A stretch of 36,537 bases of DNA, taken from assembly GCA_016292455.1 (NCBI GenBank), contig JAEDIL010000006.1, forward strand, positions 1-36,537. The letters run 5' to 3'. Shown piece after piece: positions 14,834-22,897 of the stretch; within the stretch, counting starts at the first letter, position 1; each line of letters starts with the position of its first letter. Position numbers and translations under genes: made by a program. Source of the DNA: Clostridiaceae bacterium. GTDB taxonomy: Bacteria; Bacillota; Clostridia; Oscillospirales; Acutalibacteraceae. Under the pieces are notes generated by a model. That model was not told where the DNA came from. It did not search any database and saw only the letters and a program-made list of their open reading frames with translations.

Positions 14834-16348
14834 TCAGACCGCCTTTTCTTCGGCTTCCTGCTCAATTGCTGCGCGGCGTTCGGTAAGCTCTGCCATCATT
14901 TCACTGTGCTTTTTGCCGGTGATTTTGTAGAAGTGCATCGGAACAAGCATAAGAAGATAGCCGACAACGGGAATGAGCGTGGTCATAATAAACAGCGCCC
15001 ATCTTGTCATGTCGTTCTGAGCAACGGAACCTTCTTCGTGCTTGATATAGCCGGTTTTTGAAAGAACCCTGAGTCCGATTGAAGCGGAAAATGTGTTTTC
15101 AAGCTTTCCGGTGAACGACATTATTGAAAGCATTACGCCCTCAACGCGCGTTCCGGTTTTATATTCAACGTAATCAACGGTTTCCGCTTCCATTTCCTTT
15201 TGAATGAGGTTTTTGAATTCCAAAGGAATTGCCGAAAGACCGGTGAAAAGAACAATCATAATACCGATTAGCAGAGAAACGGAAGCCTGTGTGCCTTTGT
15301 TCATGAGTCCGTTATAAGTGACGGCGGCGAAAAGCAGATGAATACAGATTGCCGAAAGGCAGCATATTTGATAAAAGCGGCGTGAGTCAAGCTTTTCCCT
15401 GAATTTTCTGATTATTACGGGAACAAGAAGACCGGCAAGAAGTGAACCGGGAAATTTTATTATGTCAATGAAAATATTATATTTTCTGTTGAACATCAGA
15501 TCAGAAACAAAATACGCCGAAACCTGCTCGGGTATTTTGCAGAAAACAAACGCAATGTTTGCAAGGAACAGCATCATCAGAGGCTGGTTTTTGAAAAGCA
15601 GAGAAAAGCAGGTTTTTACCGACGGCGTGTCCTCGTGGTGAACAACCCTTTCCCTTGTGTTTTTGTAAGTGAACCTTGTGAGAATGATTATTCCCGCAGC
15701 GGAAACAACGGCAGAAACCAGGTATGACTGCGCCGTATGGCTCTTGAAATACGGCAGAAGCGAAGCGCCCGCAACGAACACCATCGGAATTGCGCCGACA
15801 ACCGAACGGACTATTGAACTGATTCCGAAAAGCTTTGTTCTTTCAACTCCGTCAGGTGTGATTGAAAAAGCAAGCGCACCCATCGGAATATCAAAAGCGG
15901 TATAGGTTACATCAAGTCCGACAAAAAGAATTGTGGTATACAGAATGTTAAGCCACAGCGGAGCATTGCCCGAACCGACAAAGAACATGACCATCACGGC
16001 GGCAACAAAAAACGGCGCCCACTTGATATACGGACGCATCTGACCGTTCTTTGTTCTCGTGCGGTCAACAACAACACCCATCACAGGGTCATTTATTGCA
16101 TCGAAAATTCCGCAGAAGAATCGGATTTTTGACGCAACGTTCATTGCAGCCTGATCACCGAGGGCTTTGAAAAGAATATTCGTGATGAAAAAGTTGACAT
16201 ATTTTGAGCTGGTCATTCCGGTGCACATTCCCTGTGCTCCGCGACCGAGCGCATAGCTTACCGTTTCGCGCCAGGTGAGGCAGCCTTCTTCGCCCGTTTC
16301 AGTGTTTCTGATGATTTTTGTATTTAACAAATCTGCCAGCCTGCTCAT
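14834..16348 (-). CDS. GPH-family sugar/glycoside:cation symporter (MFS)
   Basis: The 504-aa protein has about 12 membrane segments and the glycoside-pentoside-hexuronide symporter signature NDPVMGVVVDRTRTKNGQMR after the second segment. Such carriers import di- or oligosaccharides or uronides with Na+ or H+. The C-terminal tail is Glu/Ala-rich and charged. It is monocistronic, with a consensus promoter (16384-16412). The nearest carbohydrate enzymes are the sulfatase (18136-20145) and the beta-mannosidase (33985-36417); neither is in its operon, so the substrate is open. Confidence 0.9.
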   Translation of the reverse strand: MSRLADLLNTKIIRNTETGEEGCLTWRETVSYALGRGAQGMCTGMTSSKYVNFFITNILFKALGDQAAMNVASKIRFFCGIFDAINDPVMGVVVDRTRTKNGQMRPYIKWAPFFVAAVMVMFFVGSGNAPLWLNILYTTILFVGLDVTYTAFDIPMGALAFSITPDGVERTKLFGISSIVRSVVGAIPMVFVAGASLLPYFKSHTAQSYLVSAVVSAAGIIILTRFTYKNTRERVVHHEDTPSVKTCFSLLFKNQPLMMLFLANIAFVFCKIPEQVSAYFVSDLMFNRKYNIFIDIIKFPGSLLAGLLVPVIIRKFREKLDSRRFYQICCLSAICIHLLFAAVTYNGLMNKGTQASVSLLIGIMIVLFTGLSAIPLEFKNLIQKEMEAETVDYVEYKTGTRVEGVMLSIMSFTGKLENTFSASIGLRVLSKTGYIKHEEGSVAQNDMTRWALFIMTTLIPVVGYLLMLVPMHFYKITGKKHSEMMAELTERRAAIEQEAEEKAV

Positions 16349-16383
16349 GCAATTTCTCCGTTCATGAATATTTTATGAATACA

Positions 16384-16412
16384 ATTATAAATGAACCGTC
16401 CCGAATTGTCAA
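16384..16412 (-). promoter_or_regulatory. Perfect-consensus sigma-A promoter for the GPH transporter
   Basis: On the minus strand TTGACA (16407-16412), 17 bases, TATAAT (16384-16389). This is an exact consensus match 36 bases upstream of the ATG. Confidence 0.9.
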
Positions 16413-16458
16413 CAGAATATGCCACCCTGAGGAAATCATAAACTGATAAAAAAAGAAA

Positions 16459-16482
16459 AAGGCCACCCCTTCAGGCGACCTT
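16459..16482 (-). terminator. Terminator of the 39-aa peptide gene
   Basis: On the minus strand a 9-bp stem (AAGGTCGCC with GGTGGCCTT, two G-U pairs) is followed by a long T-rich run (TTTCTTTTTTT). It lies 17 bases past the stop codon. Confidence 0.85.
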
Positions 16483-16498
16483 CTCTTAAAAATAATTA

Positions 16499-16618
16499 TT
16501 AATCAACAGGGCAGGTTTCTTCAGGATCGAGCGGAGTCTCATATCCGAAGTGGCTGAAGAACTTATAGATGTACTGCCAAAGAAGCTGCCAGAAATCTTC
16601 AAATTTTTCCCAAGTCAT
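16499..16618 (-). CDS. 39-aa leaderless Trp/Phe-rich peptide (peptide family B)
   Basis: The peptide begins MTWEKFEDFWQLLWQYIYKF and ends with a Pro/Glu-rich tail holding a single Cys (EETCPVD). It is acidic, aromatic and amphipathic, with no signal peptide. It is paralogous to the 30-aa peptide encoded at 16800-16892: KFEDFWQLLWQYIY aligns with KFEEIWKIIWDFLY. Expression signals are excellent: TTGACA-17-TAAAAT promoter (16687-16715), AAGGAGG seven bases before ATG, and a strong terminator (16459-16482). The function is unknown; a membrane-associated regulatory peptide or toxin is possible. It lies downstream of a SPASM radical SAM gene, but that enzyme is better explained by the sulfatase. 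Confidence 0.8.
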   Translation of the reverse strand: MTWEKFEDFWQLLWQYIYKFFSHFGYETPLDPEETCPVD

Positions 16619-16686
16619 GATTATTCCTCCTTATAAATGATAACAAGTAACTCACAAGCGGCAGTGATTTGCCTCCTGATGGGTTT

Positions 16687-16715
16687 ATTTTACAACAAAA
16701 TTAACAATATGTCAA
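16687..16715 (-). promoter_or_regulatory. Sigma-A promoter for the 39-aa peptide
   Basis: On the minus strand TTGACA (16710-16715) is separated by 17 bases from TAAAAT (16687-16692), 68 bases upstream of the ATG. Confidence 0.85.
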
Positions 16716-16746
16716 TAATTTTCAAAAAAAATGAAGAAACAGAAAA

Positions 16747-16770
16747 AGCCGCCCGCTGTTGCGGACGGCT
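16747..16770 (-). terminator. Terminator of the 30-aa peptide gene
   Basis: On the minus strand a 10-bp stem (AGCCGTCCGC with GCGGGCGGCT) is followed by TTTTCTG. It lies 29 bases past the stop codon. Confidence 0.85.
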
Positions 16771-16799
16771 AATGAGGCATTCAATTATTCCTCGTCTGC

Positions 16800-16892
16800 T
16801 TAGTTTGCTTTAAGACCAGCAAGAACGGTGCTGTAAAGGAAATCCCAGATGATTTTCCAAATCTCTTCGAACTTTGCAAAGAAATCTGCCAT
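16800..16892 (-). CDS. 30-aa leaderless Trp-rich peptide (peptide family B)
   Basis: The product is 30 residues, starting MADFFAKFEEIWKIIWDFLY and ending LKAN. It is amphipathic, with two Trp spaced four apart as in the 39-aa paralog at 16499-16618. It has its own TTGACA-17-TAGTAT promoter (16977-17005), an 18-base palindrome in the leader (16916-16933), AAGGAGGAG before the ATG and a strong terminator (16747-16770). These signals make it a true gene despite its size. It lies 148 bases downstream of the radical SAM gene. It has no Cys, no recognisable leader and no known family. Confidence 0.8.
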   Translation of the reverse strand: MADFFAKFEEIWKIIWDFLYSTVLAGLKAN

Positions 16893-16915
16893 GACAATTT
16901 CTCCTCCTTGTAATA

Positions 16916-16933
16916 TTTTTCAGCGCTGAAAAA
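16916..16933. promoter_or_regulatory. Perfect 18-base palindrome in the leader of the 30-aa peptide gene
   Basis: TTTTTCAGC and GCTGAAAAA meet with no loop, directly upstream of the ribosome site (about 16901-16909 on the minus strand). It is either an operator or an RNA element controlling translation. Confidence 0.65.
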
Positions 16934-16976
16934 AGGAGTACCGACAAGAGTCAATAGACCTTGATTCATTGCCTAT

Positions 16977-17005
16977 ATACTACATCCACTTTTAAAAATT
17001 GTCAA
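16977..17005 (-). promoter_or_regulatory. Sigma-A promoter for the 30-aa peptide
   Basis: On the minus strand TTGACA (17000-17005) is separated by 17 bases from TAGTAT (16977-16982), just after the radical SAM stop codon. Confidence 0.85.
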
Positions 17006-17040
17006 TAGTTTGTTCAAAAAATTTTAACTTTTAATTATTT

Positions 17041-18132
17041 TTAATGTTCGTCAGATTTCGCAAATACTCTGAAAAGCGGAAGACAAGCCGAAAAGAACGC
17101 TTTGTATGCCTCGCAATAATTCTCGCTGAGCTTCTGCCGCTTGCAGCCCTGAGCGCGACAGAGCGAGAAAAACCGGCATTGTCTGCATTCTTGCGGAACA
17201 ACAAGACTCTCCCTGATAAACTCCGCCGCCTTTTTTCCGGTCAGAGCGTTTTCAACGGAGGTGTCCTCAATGTTTCCAAGCAGCCATTCATCGGTGCAGT
17301 AGAAATCACACGGATAAAGATTTCCGTTGCCTTCAACAACAAGCTGATGGGTGCAGTGACCGCAGAGAGAGCACTGCTCTGCCCGTTCTCCGAGATACAT
17401 TCTTACATAATTGTCAAACTGTCGGACGCTGACATAGTTTCCTCGAACAAAGTCCTTGACATACAAATTGAAAATGCGGATCAGAAAATCAGCATACTGC
17501 CTGTTTGTCATATAAAGCTCGCTTTGCTCCTTGCTTTCAAACGGGCGCAGGCAAGGAATGAACTGCAAATAATGAAAACCATTATCCCGGAAGTATTTAT
17601 ATACCTTTTCGCATCTTTCGGCGCAGTCACCGGTCAGAACGGTCAGTATATTGAACTCCACCTCATGCTTCTTCAAAAGCTGCGCTGCTTTGAGAATTCT
17701 GAAATATGTGCTTTTTCCGTCGGCATCAACGCGGAAGCGGTTGCCCTCGCGGTCGCCGTCAAGACTCAGTCCGACAAGGAACTCATTCTCCCTGAAAAAG
17801 ACGCACCATTCTTCGTCGAGCAGCGTTCCGTTAGTCTGAACGGAAAGGAAAACCCGTGAGTTTTTCCGGTTGTTCTCTTTCACATACTGCACAAAATTGC
17901 GGAAATACTCCAAGCCGGCAATCAGAGGTTCGCCGCCCTGAAAAGCAAAGGCAATACTTTCGCCGTCTGCAAACTCAAATGCACTTTTCACAAGCTTTTC
18001 TGCCGTCAGGGTTGTCATTACACCGAAGTTCGGAACGTCTCTGGTCTTCGCAACATCGCAATAAAAGCAATACTTACACCTCAGATTGCAAAGGCTTGAA
18101 GCCGGCTTGATCATTATTGAAAGCGGCGGCAT
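17041..18132 (-). CDS. Anaerobic sulfatase-maturating radical SAM enzyme (anSME)
   Basis: The 363-aa protein has the radical SAM cluster motif CNLRCKYCFYC (residues about 14-24), the FQGGEP motif (about 64-69) and a C-terminal SPASM/twitch region with seven or more cysteines (CSLCGHC, CDFYC, CRQCRFFSLC) for two auxiliary Fe-S clusters. This is the architecture of anSME, which oxidises an active-site Cys or Ser of sulfatases to formylglycine in the cytoplasm. It begins three bases after the stop of a Cys-type sulfatase gene, which fits that role. A peptide-modifying maturase for the nearby small peptides is a less likely alternative. Confidence 0.88.
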   Translation of the reverse strand: MPPLSIMIKPASSLCNLRCKYCFYCDVAKTRDVPNFGVMTTLTAEKLVKSAFEFADGESIAFAFQGGEPLIAGLEYFRNFVQYVKENNRKNSRVFLSVQTNGTLLDEEWCVFFRENEFLVGLSLDGDREGNRFRVDADGKSTYFRILKAAQLLKKHEVEFNILTVLTGDCAERCEKVYKYFRDNGFHYLQFIPCLRPFESKEQSELYMTNRQYADFLIRIFNLYVKDFVRGNYVSVRQFDNYVRMYLGERAEQCSLCGHCTHQLVVEGNGNLYPCDFYCTDEWLLGNIEDTSVENALTGKKAAEFIRESLVVPQECRQCRFFSLCRAQGCKRQKLSENYCEAYKAFFSACLPLFRVFAKSDEH

Positions 18133-18135
18133 TAT

Positions 18136-20145
18136 TTACTTCATCAGTCCTCTCGGATTACTTTCAAAGCTCTTCTGAATTTCGTCAAGTCTTTCGTGCA
18201 TTTCCGCTGCAGTTCCGGGATAGACGCCAGAGCGGTTATAGTTCTCACCCACGTCATCTGTCAGAATATGCAGCCAGTTTTTGCGGTACTTATCAAAGAA
18301 AGCAGAGTTATCATTCTGCACGCGGTCAAAATACTTGAAGGTAATGTAATCGTTATCGTTGAGCACAGGATATTCGTAATCGGTATACTGCTTTTTGACG
18401 TCCTCTGTGGCAACAGTATACTGGATAGCCTTGATGTCCTTACGTTTCATGTGAAGAATCGGGTGCTCCTCGGTATGGATTACGCCGTCATTTTCAATCA
18501 GCGGAAGCATTGAAACGCCGTCAATAACGCGGTCGGACGGAAGATAGTTTTCCTTTTCACTGCCGGTTATTTCGCAAAGTGAGATGAGAGTCGGGAAAAG
18601 GTCAACGAGCGTTGCAGACTGTTTTCTTGTTTCGCCGGAAGCGAAAATGCCGTTGTTGTTGTCCCAGCGCAGCATGAACGGAACCTTCTGTCCGCCTTCA
18701 TAAGCGAGATATTTTCCTCCGCGGAGATCGTTGACCGAGCCTTCAAGCGCCGGACCGTTGTCGCTCGTGAAAACAATTATCGTATCTTCAAGAACGCCAA
18801 GCTCGTCGAGCGTGTTGAAAAGCTCTCCGAGATATGAGTCAAACTCATTGACGCAGTCAACGTAAGTACCCATTCCGGTTGAACCTTTGAAATCATCGCC
18901 GACAAATACGGGAGCATGCGGCCACGGAGAAGTATACACTGCAAAGAACGGTTCCTTGCTTTCGGTGACCGTTTCTGTGATCCAATCGGTTATTTCATCG
19001 TGAATCCATTTTGTTGCCTTTGACTGGTCTTTTAGCTCGTCAACTCCGTGAACTATTGTGTATTCTCCCTCAGTCTCTTTGACGTGATAGAACGGAGTCA
19101 TATCGTTGACGTGGTGACTGCCGTAGAAATAATCAAAGCCCTGATTTGTCGGAAGATATTCGCCGTAATCGCCGAGGTGCCATTTGCCGAACAGACCGGT
19201 GTTATAGCCTGCCGCTTGGAAAACCTCTGCAATTGTGACCTCATCGCCGAGCATTCCGTCGGCGTTGTTGCCCATTTCAATACTGTTGAAAACGCGGGTC
19301 TGGGCAAAAGGAGCAACGGTTGATATTGTGGGATAAATTACGTTATCTGCGTAGCCTCTGTATGGATAGCGTCCGGTGAGCGCGGCAAAACGCGCCGGTG
19401 AGCAGACAGAGTAGCTTGAATAAAAGTTTTCAAAGTTGATTCCGTTTTCACCGATGGAGTCTATGTTCGGCGTTTGCCAGAGAGCGCCGTTGAGCGAAAC
19501 ATCTCCGTAGCCGAGGTCATCCATCATGATGAAAAGTACGTTGGGACTGCCCTCTTTGGCCTTGTCAACACCTTTGAGATATTCGTCCTGTCCGTCCCAG
19601 AGCCTCTTTGTGACCGGCTTTGTTCTCATGTTCATAAAGAGAACACTTGCAACCGAAGACGCAACAAGGAGAACGCTGAAAAGAGAGCAGAGAGCCTTTT
19701 TGAGCGATTCTTTTTTGAAAGATTTTTTTGCAAAAACAGCAAGCAGTACAAAGCTCACTATTACAGGCAAGGAAAGAAGAATATTGCCGGCAAGGCGCAA
19801 AAAGAAATTGCCCTCCCCTGCCGAAAGCGTATGCTCGGCGCTTGACCAGCCTGCAAGTCCGTTTGAAAACGCGCCGAAGCCCGCGTCAGCTCCAAAAATG
19901 ATGTGGAAAAGGGTGAGACCGCCGAAAGAAAAGGCGTAGCCGATAAGCATTGGCAGATACACTTTCTTTTTGGCTATCAGAGAAAGCATAATTACCGCCG
20001 AAAGTATGCAGCAATAGCCGACGCTCAGAACGGCAACAAAGTTGAGCCTTGTTATGAGCTGGGCAAGCATGATGCCGATTCCGAGCACCATAAGAATGAG
20101 AGGAAAGACCTTTTTGCTTCTGTCGAATTCAATTGGTTTTTTCAT
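18136..20145 (-). CDS. Membrane-anchored type I sulfatase with polytopic N-terminus
   Basis: The 669-aa protein has five to six membrane segments in its first about 175 residues (including a segment pair at about 13-55 and one around 118-138), then an arylsulfatase domain. Metal site residues lie in MMDDLGYGD (about 207-215), and the formylglycine motif is CSPARFAALTGR with Cys248, the form processed by anSME. GKWHLG and TSDNGP motifs of the family are present. LtaS-type enzymes share the membrane layout but use Thr and need no maturation, so this architecture is unusual. Start is placed at the ATG at 20145 behind AAAGGAG. Its maturase follows directly. The sulfated substrate is unknown. Confidence 0.88.
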   Translation of the reverse strand: MKKPIEFDRSKKVFPLILMVLGIGIMLAQLITRLNFVAVLSVGYCCILSAVIMLSLIAKKKVYLPMLIGYAFSFGGLTLFHIIFGADAGFGAFSNGLAGWSSAEHTLSAGEGNFFLRLAGNILLSLPVIVSFVLLAVFAKKSFKKESLKKALCSLFSVLLVASSVASVLFMNMRTKPVTKRLWDGQDEYLKGVDKAKEGSPNVLFIMMDDLGYGDVSLNGALWQTPNIDSIGENGINFENFYSSYSVCSPARFAALTGRYPYRGYADNVIYPTISTVAPFAQTRVFNSIEMGNNADGMLGDEVTIAEVFQAAGYNTGLFGKWHLGDYGEYLPTNQGFDYFYGSHHVNDMTPFYHVKETEGEYTIVHGVDELKDQSKATKWIHDEITDWITETVTESKEPFFAVYTSPWPHAPVFVGDDFKGSTGMGTYVDCVNEFDSYLGELFNTLDELGVLEDTIIVFTSDNGPALEGSVNDLRGGKYLAYEGGQKVPFMLRWDNNNGIFASGETRKQSATLVDLFPTLISLCEITGSEKENYLPSDRVIDGVSMLPLIENDGVIHTEEHPILHMKRKDIKAIQYTVATEDVKKQYTDYEYPVLNDNDYITFKYFDRVQNDNSAFFDKYRKNWLHILTDDVGENYNRSGVYPGTAAEMHERLDEIQKSFESNPRGLMK

Positions 20146-20188
20146 CAACCGCACTCCTTTGTTTTGAAAACTCCTGAACTTAACTTTT

Positions 20189-20217
20189 ATTATACAGTAA
20201 ACAATTGCTTTTTTCAA
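20189..20217 (-). promoter_or_regulatory. Sigma-A promoter for the sulfatase-anSME operon
   Basis: On the minus strand TTGAAA (20212-20217) is separated by 17 bases from a perfect TATAAT (20189-20194). Confidence 0.85.
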
Positions 20218-20244
20218 GGGAAGGGACACGGGATACGCGCATAA

Positions 20245-20276
20245 AAATACCGCCCAGTTTTCATCGGACGGTATTT
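20245..20276 (-). terminator. Terminator of the 592-aa membrane protein gene
   Basis: On the minus strand AAATACCG.CC pairs with GG.CGGTATTT (one mismatch) and runs into TTTTTAT. It lies 8 bases past the stop codon. Confidence 0.8.
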
Positions 20277-20283
20277 ACTGCTA

Positions 20284-22062
20284 TTATTTCATGTCTGCTT
20301 CAATGACACTTCCGGAAAGACCTTTTTTGTATGAGAACGACGCATTGTCTCCGACATTGAGAATAACCACAGCTTCATACTTTGAAGCAGCAACCTTAAA
20401 ATAGGTCTTTTTGCCCTCAAGCTTTACAAAGTAATAGCTTTCGCCGCCCATAACGGCTGTTCTGATTTCTTCAACAACGCCCTTAACGGTAACGTTCTCC
20501 TCCACCGGAGGCTTTTCGTCTCCGGAGCCTGAATTGTCTGTTTCGTCCTTGATTTTGTCAATGTCAACCTTGATGTTGATATTGCTCTGGGCAAGAAGAC
20601 GGACATAGTTTTCGGTGCATTCCGCAATGGTGCTTCCGATTGCAACAACCTGATAGTTCTGAACGTTTACCATTGCATAGTACTTGACAAGGCTTGCGTC
20701 ATCTTTGAGCGACATAAAGTATGTCGGCTGTCCGCTGATATTGAGGAGAATCGGGAAAGTTGCCGACCATTTATAGTTCTGAACCTGACCTTCCGCCGAT
20801 GCCATTGCGGAATATTCCTTCGCTCCCGAGATTTCGTAGAAGTTTGCTTCCTTTGTTCTCATGTTGACAAGAACAAAGCCGATTATTGCCTGGTCGTTGC
20901 TGACCGAGGTAACGCCGGTGTACATATAAACGTCATCGTTGAGTGCAAGGAAGTTTGAGCCCTCGGTGGCAACGCGGACACCCTCCTGACCGATAATTGA
21001 GTTAATGAAGCCGCCCGAATACTTGCCATAGTAATTATACTGTTCAACAAGAAGGCTGTCGGAGTAAATTCCGTCAATCCACTGGAACGCCTTGTCTTCC
21101 TTTATCGTGTCAAGCGAATACTCATTACATTCGCCGGTGATGGCGTCAACAATAACAACACCCTTGACATCTGTTCCGCCGAAAAGACCGATGGTCTTGT
21201 CAAGAACGGGGCAAAGCCAGAACGGTCGGCCGTTTTCATCAATTTCAAAATGCGGCTCATCAAAAAGATATGTCGGATACTCAAAACGTACATGACGCAT
21301 TAGGTATTTGGAAAAGTGCTCCTCGGTTGAATAGCGGATATATTCTCCGGCTTTGAGCATTACAAGCTCCGTTTTCTGTGTCACCATGTCAACGATGATA
21401 TATCCGGGCATACCCTCCTTGGTGTTCTTGAACCACTTGAAAATGTCGCCGTATGCAAGTGTTCCGACGCGGACGGGAGAGTTTTTATAGTTGATCTGCG
21501 TGAATTTCGGTGCAACTTCAAACTGCGATTCCTTGTTGATTGAAGCAAGGTCGCCGAGAGTGCGCGTTGCAAGAGCAACGGACGCCGCATTGTCAAGAAC
21601 GGGTACGCTCTGGAAATCCGCTTTTTCAATGTCGCTTGAAAAAGTTTTGTTCTCGTCAACAGAAATTATTCTGCTGTATGAGGAAGCACGGAAAACAACG
21701 GAAGAAACGAGCAGTCCGATGCCGACAACGGCAACCAGAACTCCGATAACGGCAATCGGCACAATTGCCTGCTTTTTGACGTATTCAGCATACTCGGGCT
21801 TTTTGATTACACCGGAAAGAAGCGTCTGCAACGCAAGGTAAATAAAAACTACAACGCCGAGATAAAAATAAAGCTCGGTGCTTTTGAAATTGAGCGGCGG
21901 AAGCATGAAGTAATACGCAATTGCCGCACCGATTACTGTACCGATGATTGAAATAACGGTTTTAAGTCCGGTTTTTGAGGGAGAAAGATACGCGTCCTTT
22001 CCGCTTCCCCTTCCCTTTCCTGCACCGGAACCGCCGGTAAAATCGACCTTGATAGGCTCCAT
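20284..22062 (-). CDS. Membrane protein with large extracytoplasmic domain, unknown function
   Basis: The 592-aa protein starts with a Gly/Lys-rich cytoplasmic tail, then three membrane segments (about 35-53, 64-83 and 99-124). A domain of about 400 residues, probably outside the cell, contains two similar strands (GYIIVDMVTQKTELV and GVVIVDAITGECNEY) that recall PepSY-like repeats. A charged linker (about 500-525) leads to a small beta-rich C-terminal domain (about 527-592) that could be OB-like. I do not recognise a named family. It is monocistronic, with its own promoter (22116-22144), a leader hairpin (22084-22103) and a terminator. AAGGAG lies before the ATG. Confidence 0.7.
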   Translation of the reverse strand: MEPIKVDFTGGSGAGKGRGSGKDAYLSPSKTGLKTVISIIGTVIGAAIAYYFMLPPLNFKSTELYFYLGVVVFIYLALQTLLSGVIKKPEYAEYVKKQAIVPIAVIGVLVAVVGIGLLVSSVVFRASSYSRIISVDENKTFSSDIEKADFQSVPVLDNAASVALATRTLGDLASINKESQFEVAPKFTQINYKNSPVRVGTLAYGDIFKWFKNTKEGMPGYIIVDMVTQKTELVMLKAGEYIRYSTEEHFSKYLMRHVRFEYPTYLFDEPHFEIDENGRPFWLCPVLDKTIGLFGGTDVKGVVIVDAITGECNEYSLDTIKEDKAFQWIDGIYSDSLLVEQYNYYGKYSGGFINSIIGQEGVRVATEGSNFLALNDDVYMYTGVTSVSNDQAIIGFVLVNMRTKEANFYEISGAKEYSAMASAEGQVQNYKWSATFPILLNISGQPTYFMSLKDDASLVKYYAMVNVQNYQVVAIGSTIAECTENYVRLLAQSNINIKVDIDKIKDETDNSGSGDEKPPVEENVTVKGVVEEIRTAVMGGESYYFVKLEGKKTYFKVAASKYEAVVILNVGDNASFSYKKGLSGSVIEADMK

Positions 22063-22083
22063 TGATTTACAACTCCTTATTCC

Positions 22084-22103
22084 GCAGCCTTCCTGACGGC
22101 TGC
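22084..22103. promoter_or_regulatory. Leader hairpin of the 592-aa membrane protein gene
   Basis: GCAGCC and GGCTGC form a stem with an 8-base loop between the promoter and the ribosome site. Confidence 0.5.
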
Positions 22104-22115
22104 TTGGTATTCTTA

Positions 22116-22144
22116 ATTATACAGATATACAACAAAAAAAGCAA
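22116..22144 (-). promoter_or_regulatory. Sigma-A promoter for the 592-aa membrane protein
   Basis: On the minus strand TTGCTT (22139-22144) is separated by 17 bases from a perfect TATAAT (22116-22121). Confidence 0.75.
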
Positions 22145-22161
22145 TTAAATTTTTCATGAAT

Positions 22162-22743
22162 TTATTGGCTTTGCTCGTCAAGGCTCAGACTGAATGAGTC
22201 GAGGAATTCTTCGAGGAAAGCGTCGGCTTCGGGCAGCTGCATTTTTTCAATTGCAGCCCTCGTTGCTTCAAGCGCCTTTGAAAACTCCCGGTTGCCCGCC
22301 TTTTCCTCTTCAATGCATTTGATAAGCGCGGAAATTTTGTCCGCCGCCTTAACAATTTTCCAGAGATATTCATCACCCTCAGCTTTGAAAAAGAAAGGTG
22401 AATAGACTCCCTTCATGTCCTCGGGCAGCATTGAAACCAGGCGTCCGCATGCTTCGTCTTCAACTTCAAGAAAAGCGTTTCTCAGCGTTTCGCTGTGATA
22501 TTTGACCGGGGTAGGCATATCCCCCGTAATAATTTCCGGCATATCGTGATACAGACCGAGCACCGCCGCGCGTTCTGCATTGACACTGCCGCCGAAGCGC
22601 AGATTTTTCAGAACGGCAATCGCGTGGGCAATTGCCGCAACGTCTGCGCTGTGCTCACAGAGGTTTTCGCTGCGGGTATTTTTCATCAGCGCCCAACGGT
22701 TGATATATTTCATTCTCGAATACATTGCAAAAAACTGTTTCAT
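22162..22743 (-). CDS. yfbR: HD-domain phosphohydrolase, YfbR-like 5'-nucleotidase
   Basis: The 193-aa protein matches the YfbR family of deoxynucleoside 5'-monophosphatases. The metal-binding HD residues are in ENLCEHSADVA (His about 28-30) and LYHDMPEIITGDMPTP (about 63-78), and a further Asp lies in KAADKISAL. Length fits the E. coli enzyme (199 aa). Start is set at the ATG at 22743 behind AAAGGGG; an upstream TTG/ATG run would add a basic stretch unlike the family. A long-stem hairpin (22804-22860) separates it from the upstream secreted protein gene. Confidence 0.85.
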   Translation of the reverse strand: MKQFFAMYSRMKYINRWALMKNTRSENLCEHSADVAAIAHAIAVLKNLRFGGSVNAERAAVLGLYHDMPEIITGDMPTPVKYHSETLRNAFLEVEDEACGRLVSMLPEDMKGVYSPFFFKAEGDEYLWKIVKAADKISALIKCIEEEKAGNREFSKALEATRAAIEKMQLPEADAFLEEFLDSFSLSLDEQSQ

Positions 22744-22803
22744 GTTTTTCCCCTTTGTCAAGCGTTTTCTCCGGCGGCGTAACAAACCGTCTGATACAAA
22801 AGC

Positions 22804-22860
22804 AAAAGCTATAAATCACTTAAAGCTCTGCTTTGCCGCTGAACGTGAATTATAGCTTTT
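22804..22860. terminator. Long-stem intergenic hairpin (shared-arm type)
   Basis: AAAAGCTATAAATCAC pairs with GTGAATTATAGCTTTT (one mismatch) around a 25-base loop. The AAAGCTATAA arm recurs in the hairpin at 31483-31540. Confidence 0.6.
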
Positions 22861-22897
22861 TGTTTTAATTTAACTTTTCCGGGCCGGGAAATTATCC

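Noticed and set aside
16781..16969. A 62-codon minus-strand frame overlapping the 30-aa peptide gene
   Set aside because: It has no ribosome site and covers the leader palindrome and the better-supported peptide gene in another frame.
16499..18132. Radical SAM SPASM enzyme plus small peptides as a RiPP cluster
   Set aside because: The enzyme gene is joined to a Cys-type sulfatase gene three bases upstream and has anSME features; the peptides have separate promoters and terminators, no leader-core layout and almost no Cys. Kept only as a low-probability alternative.
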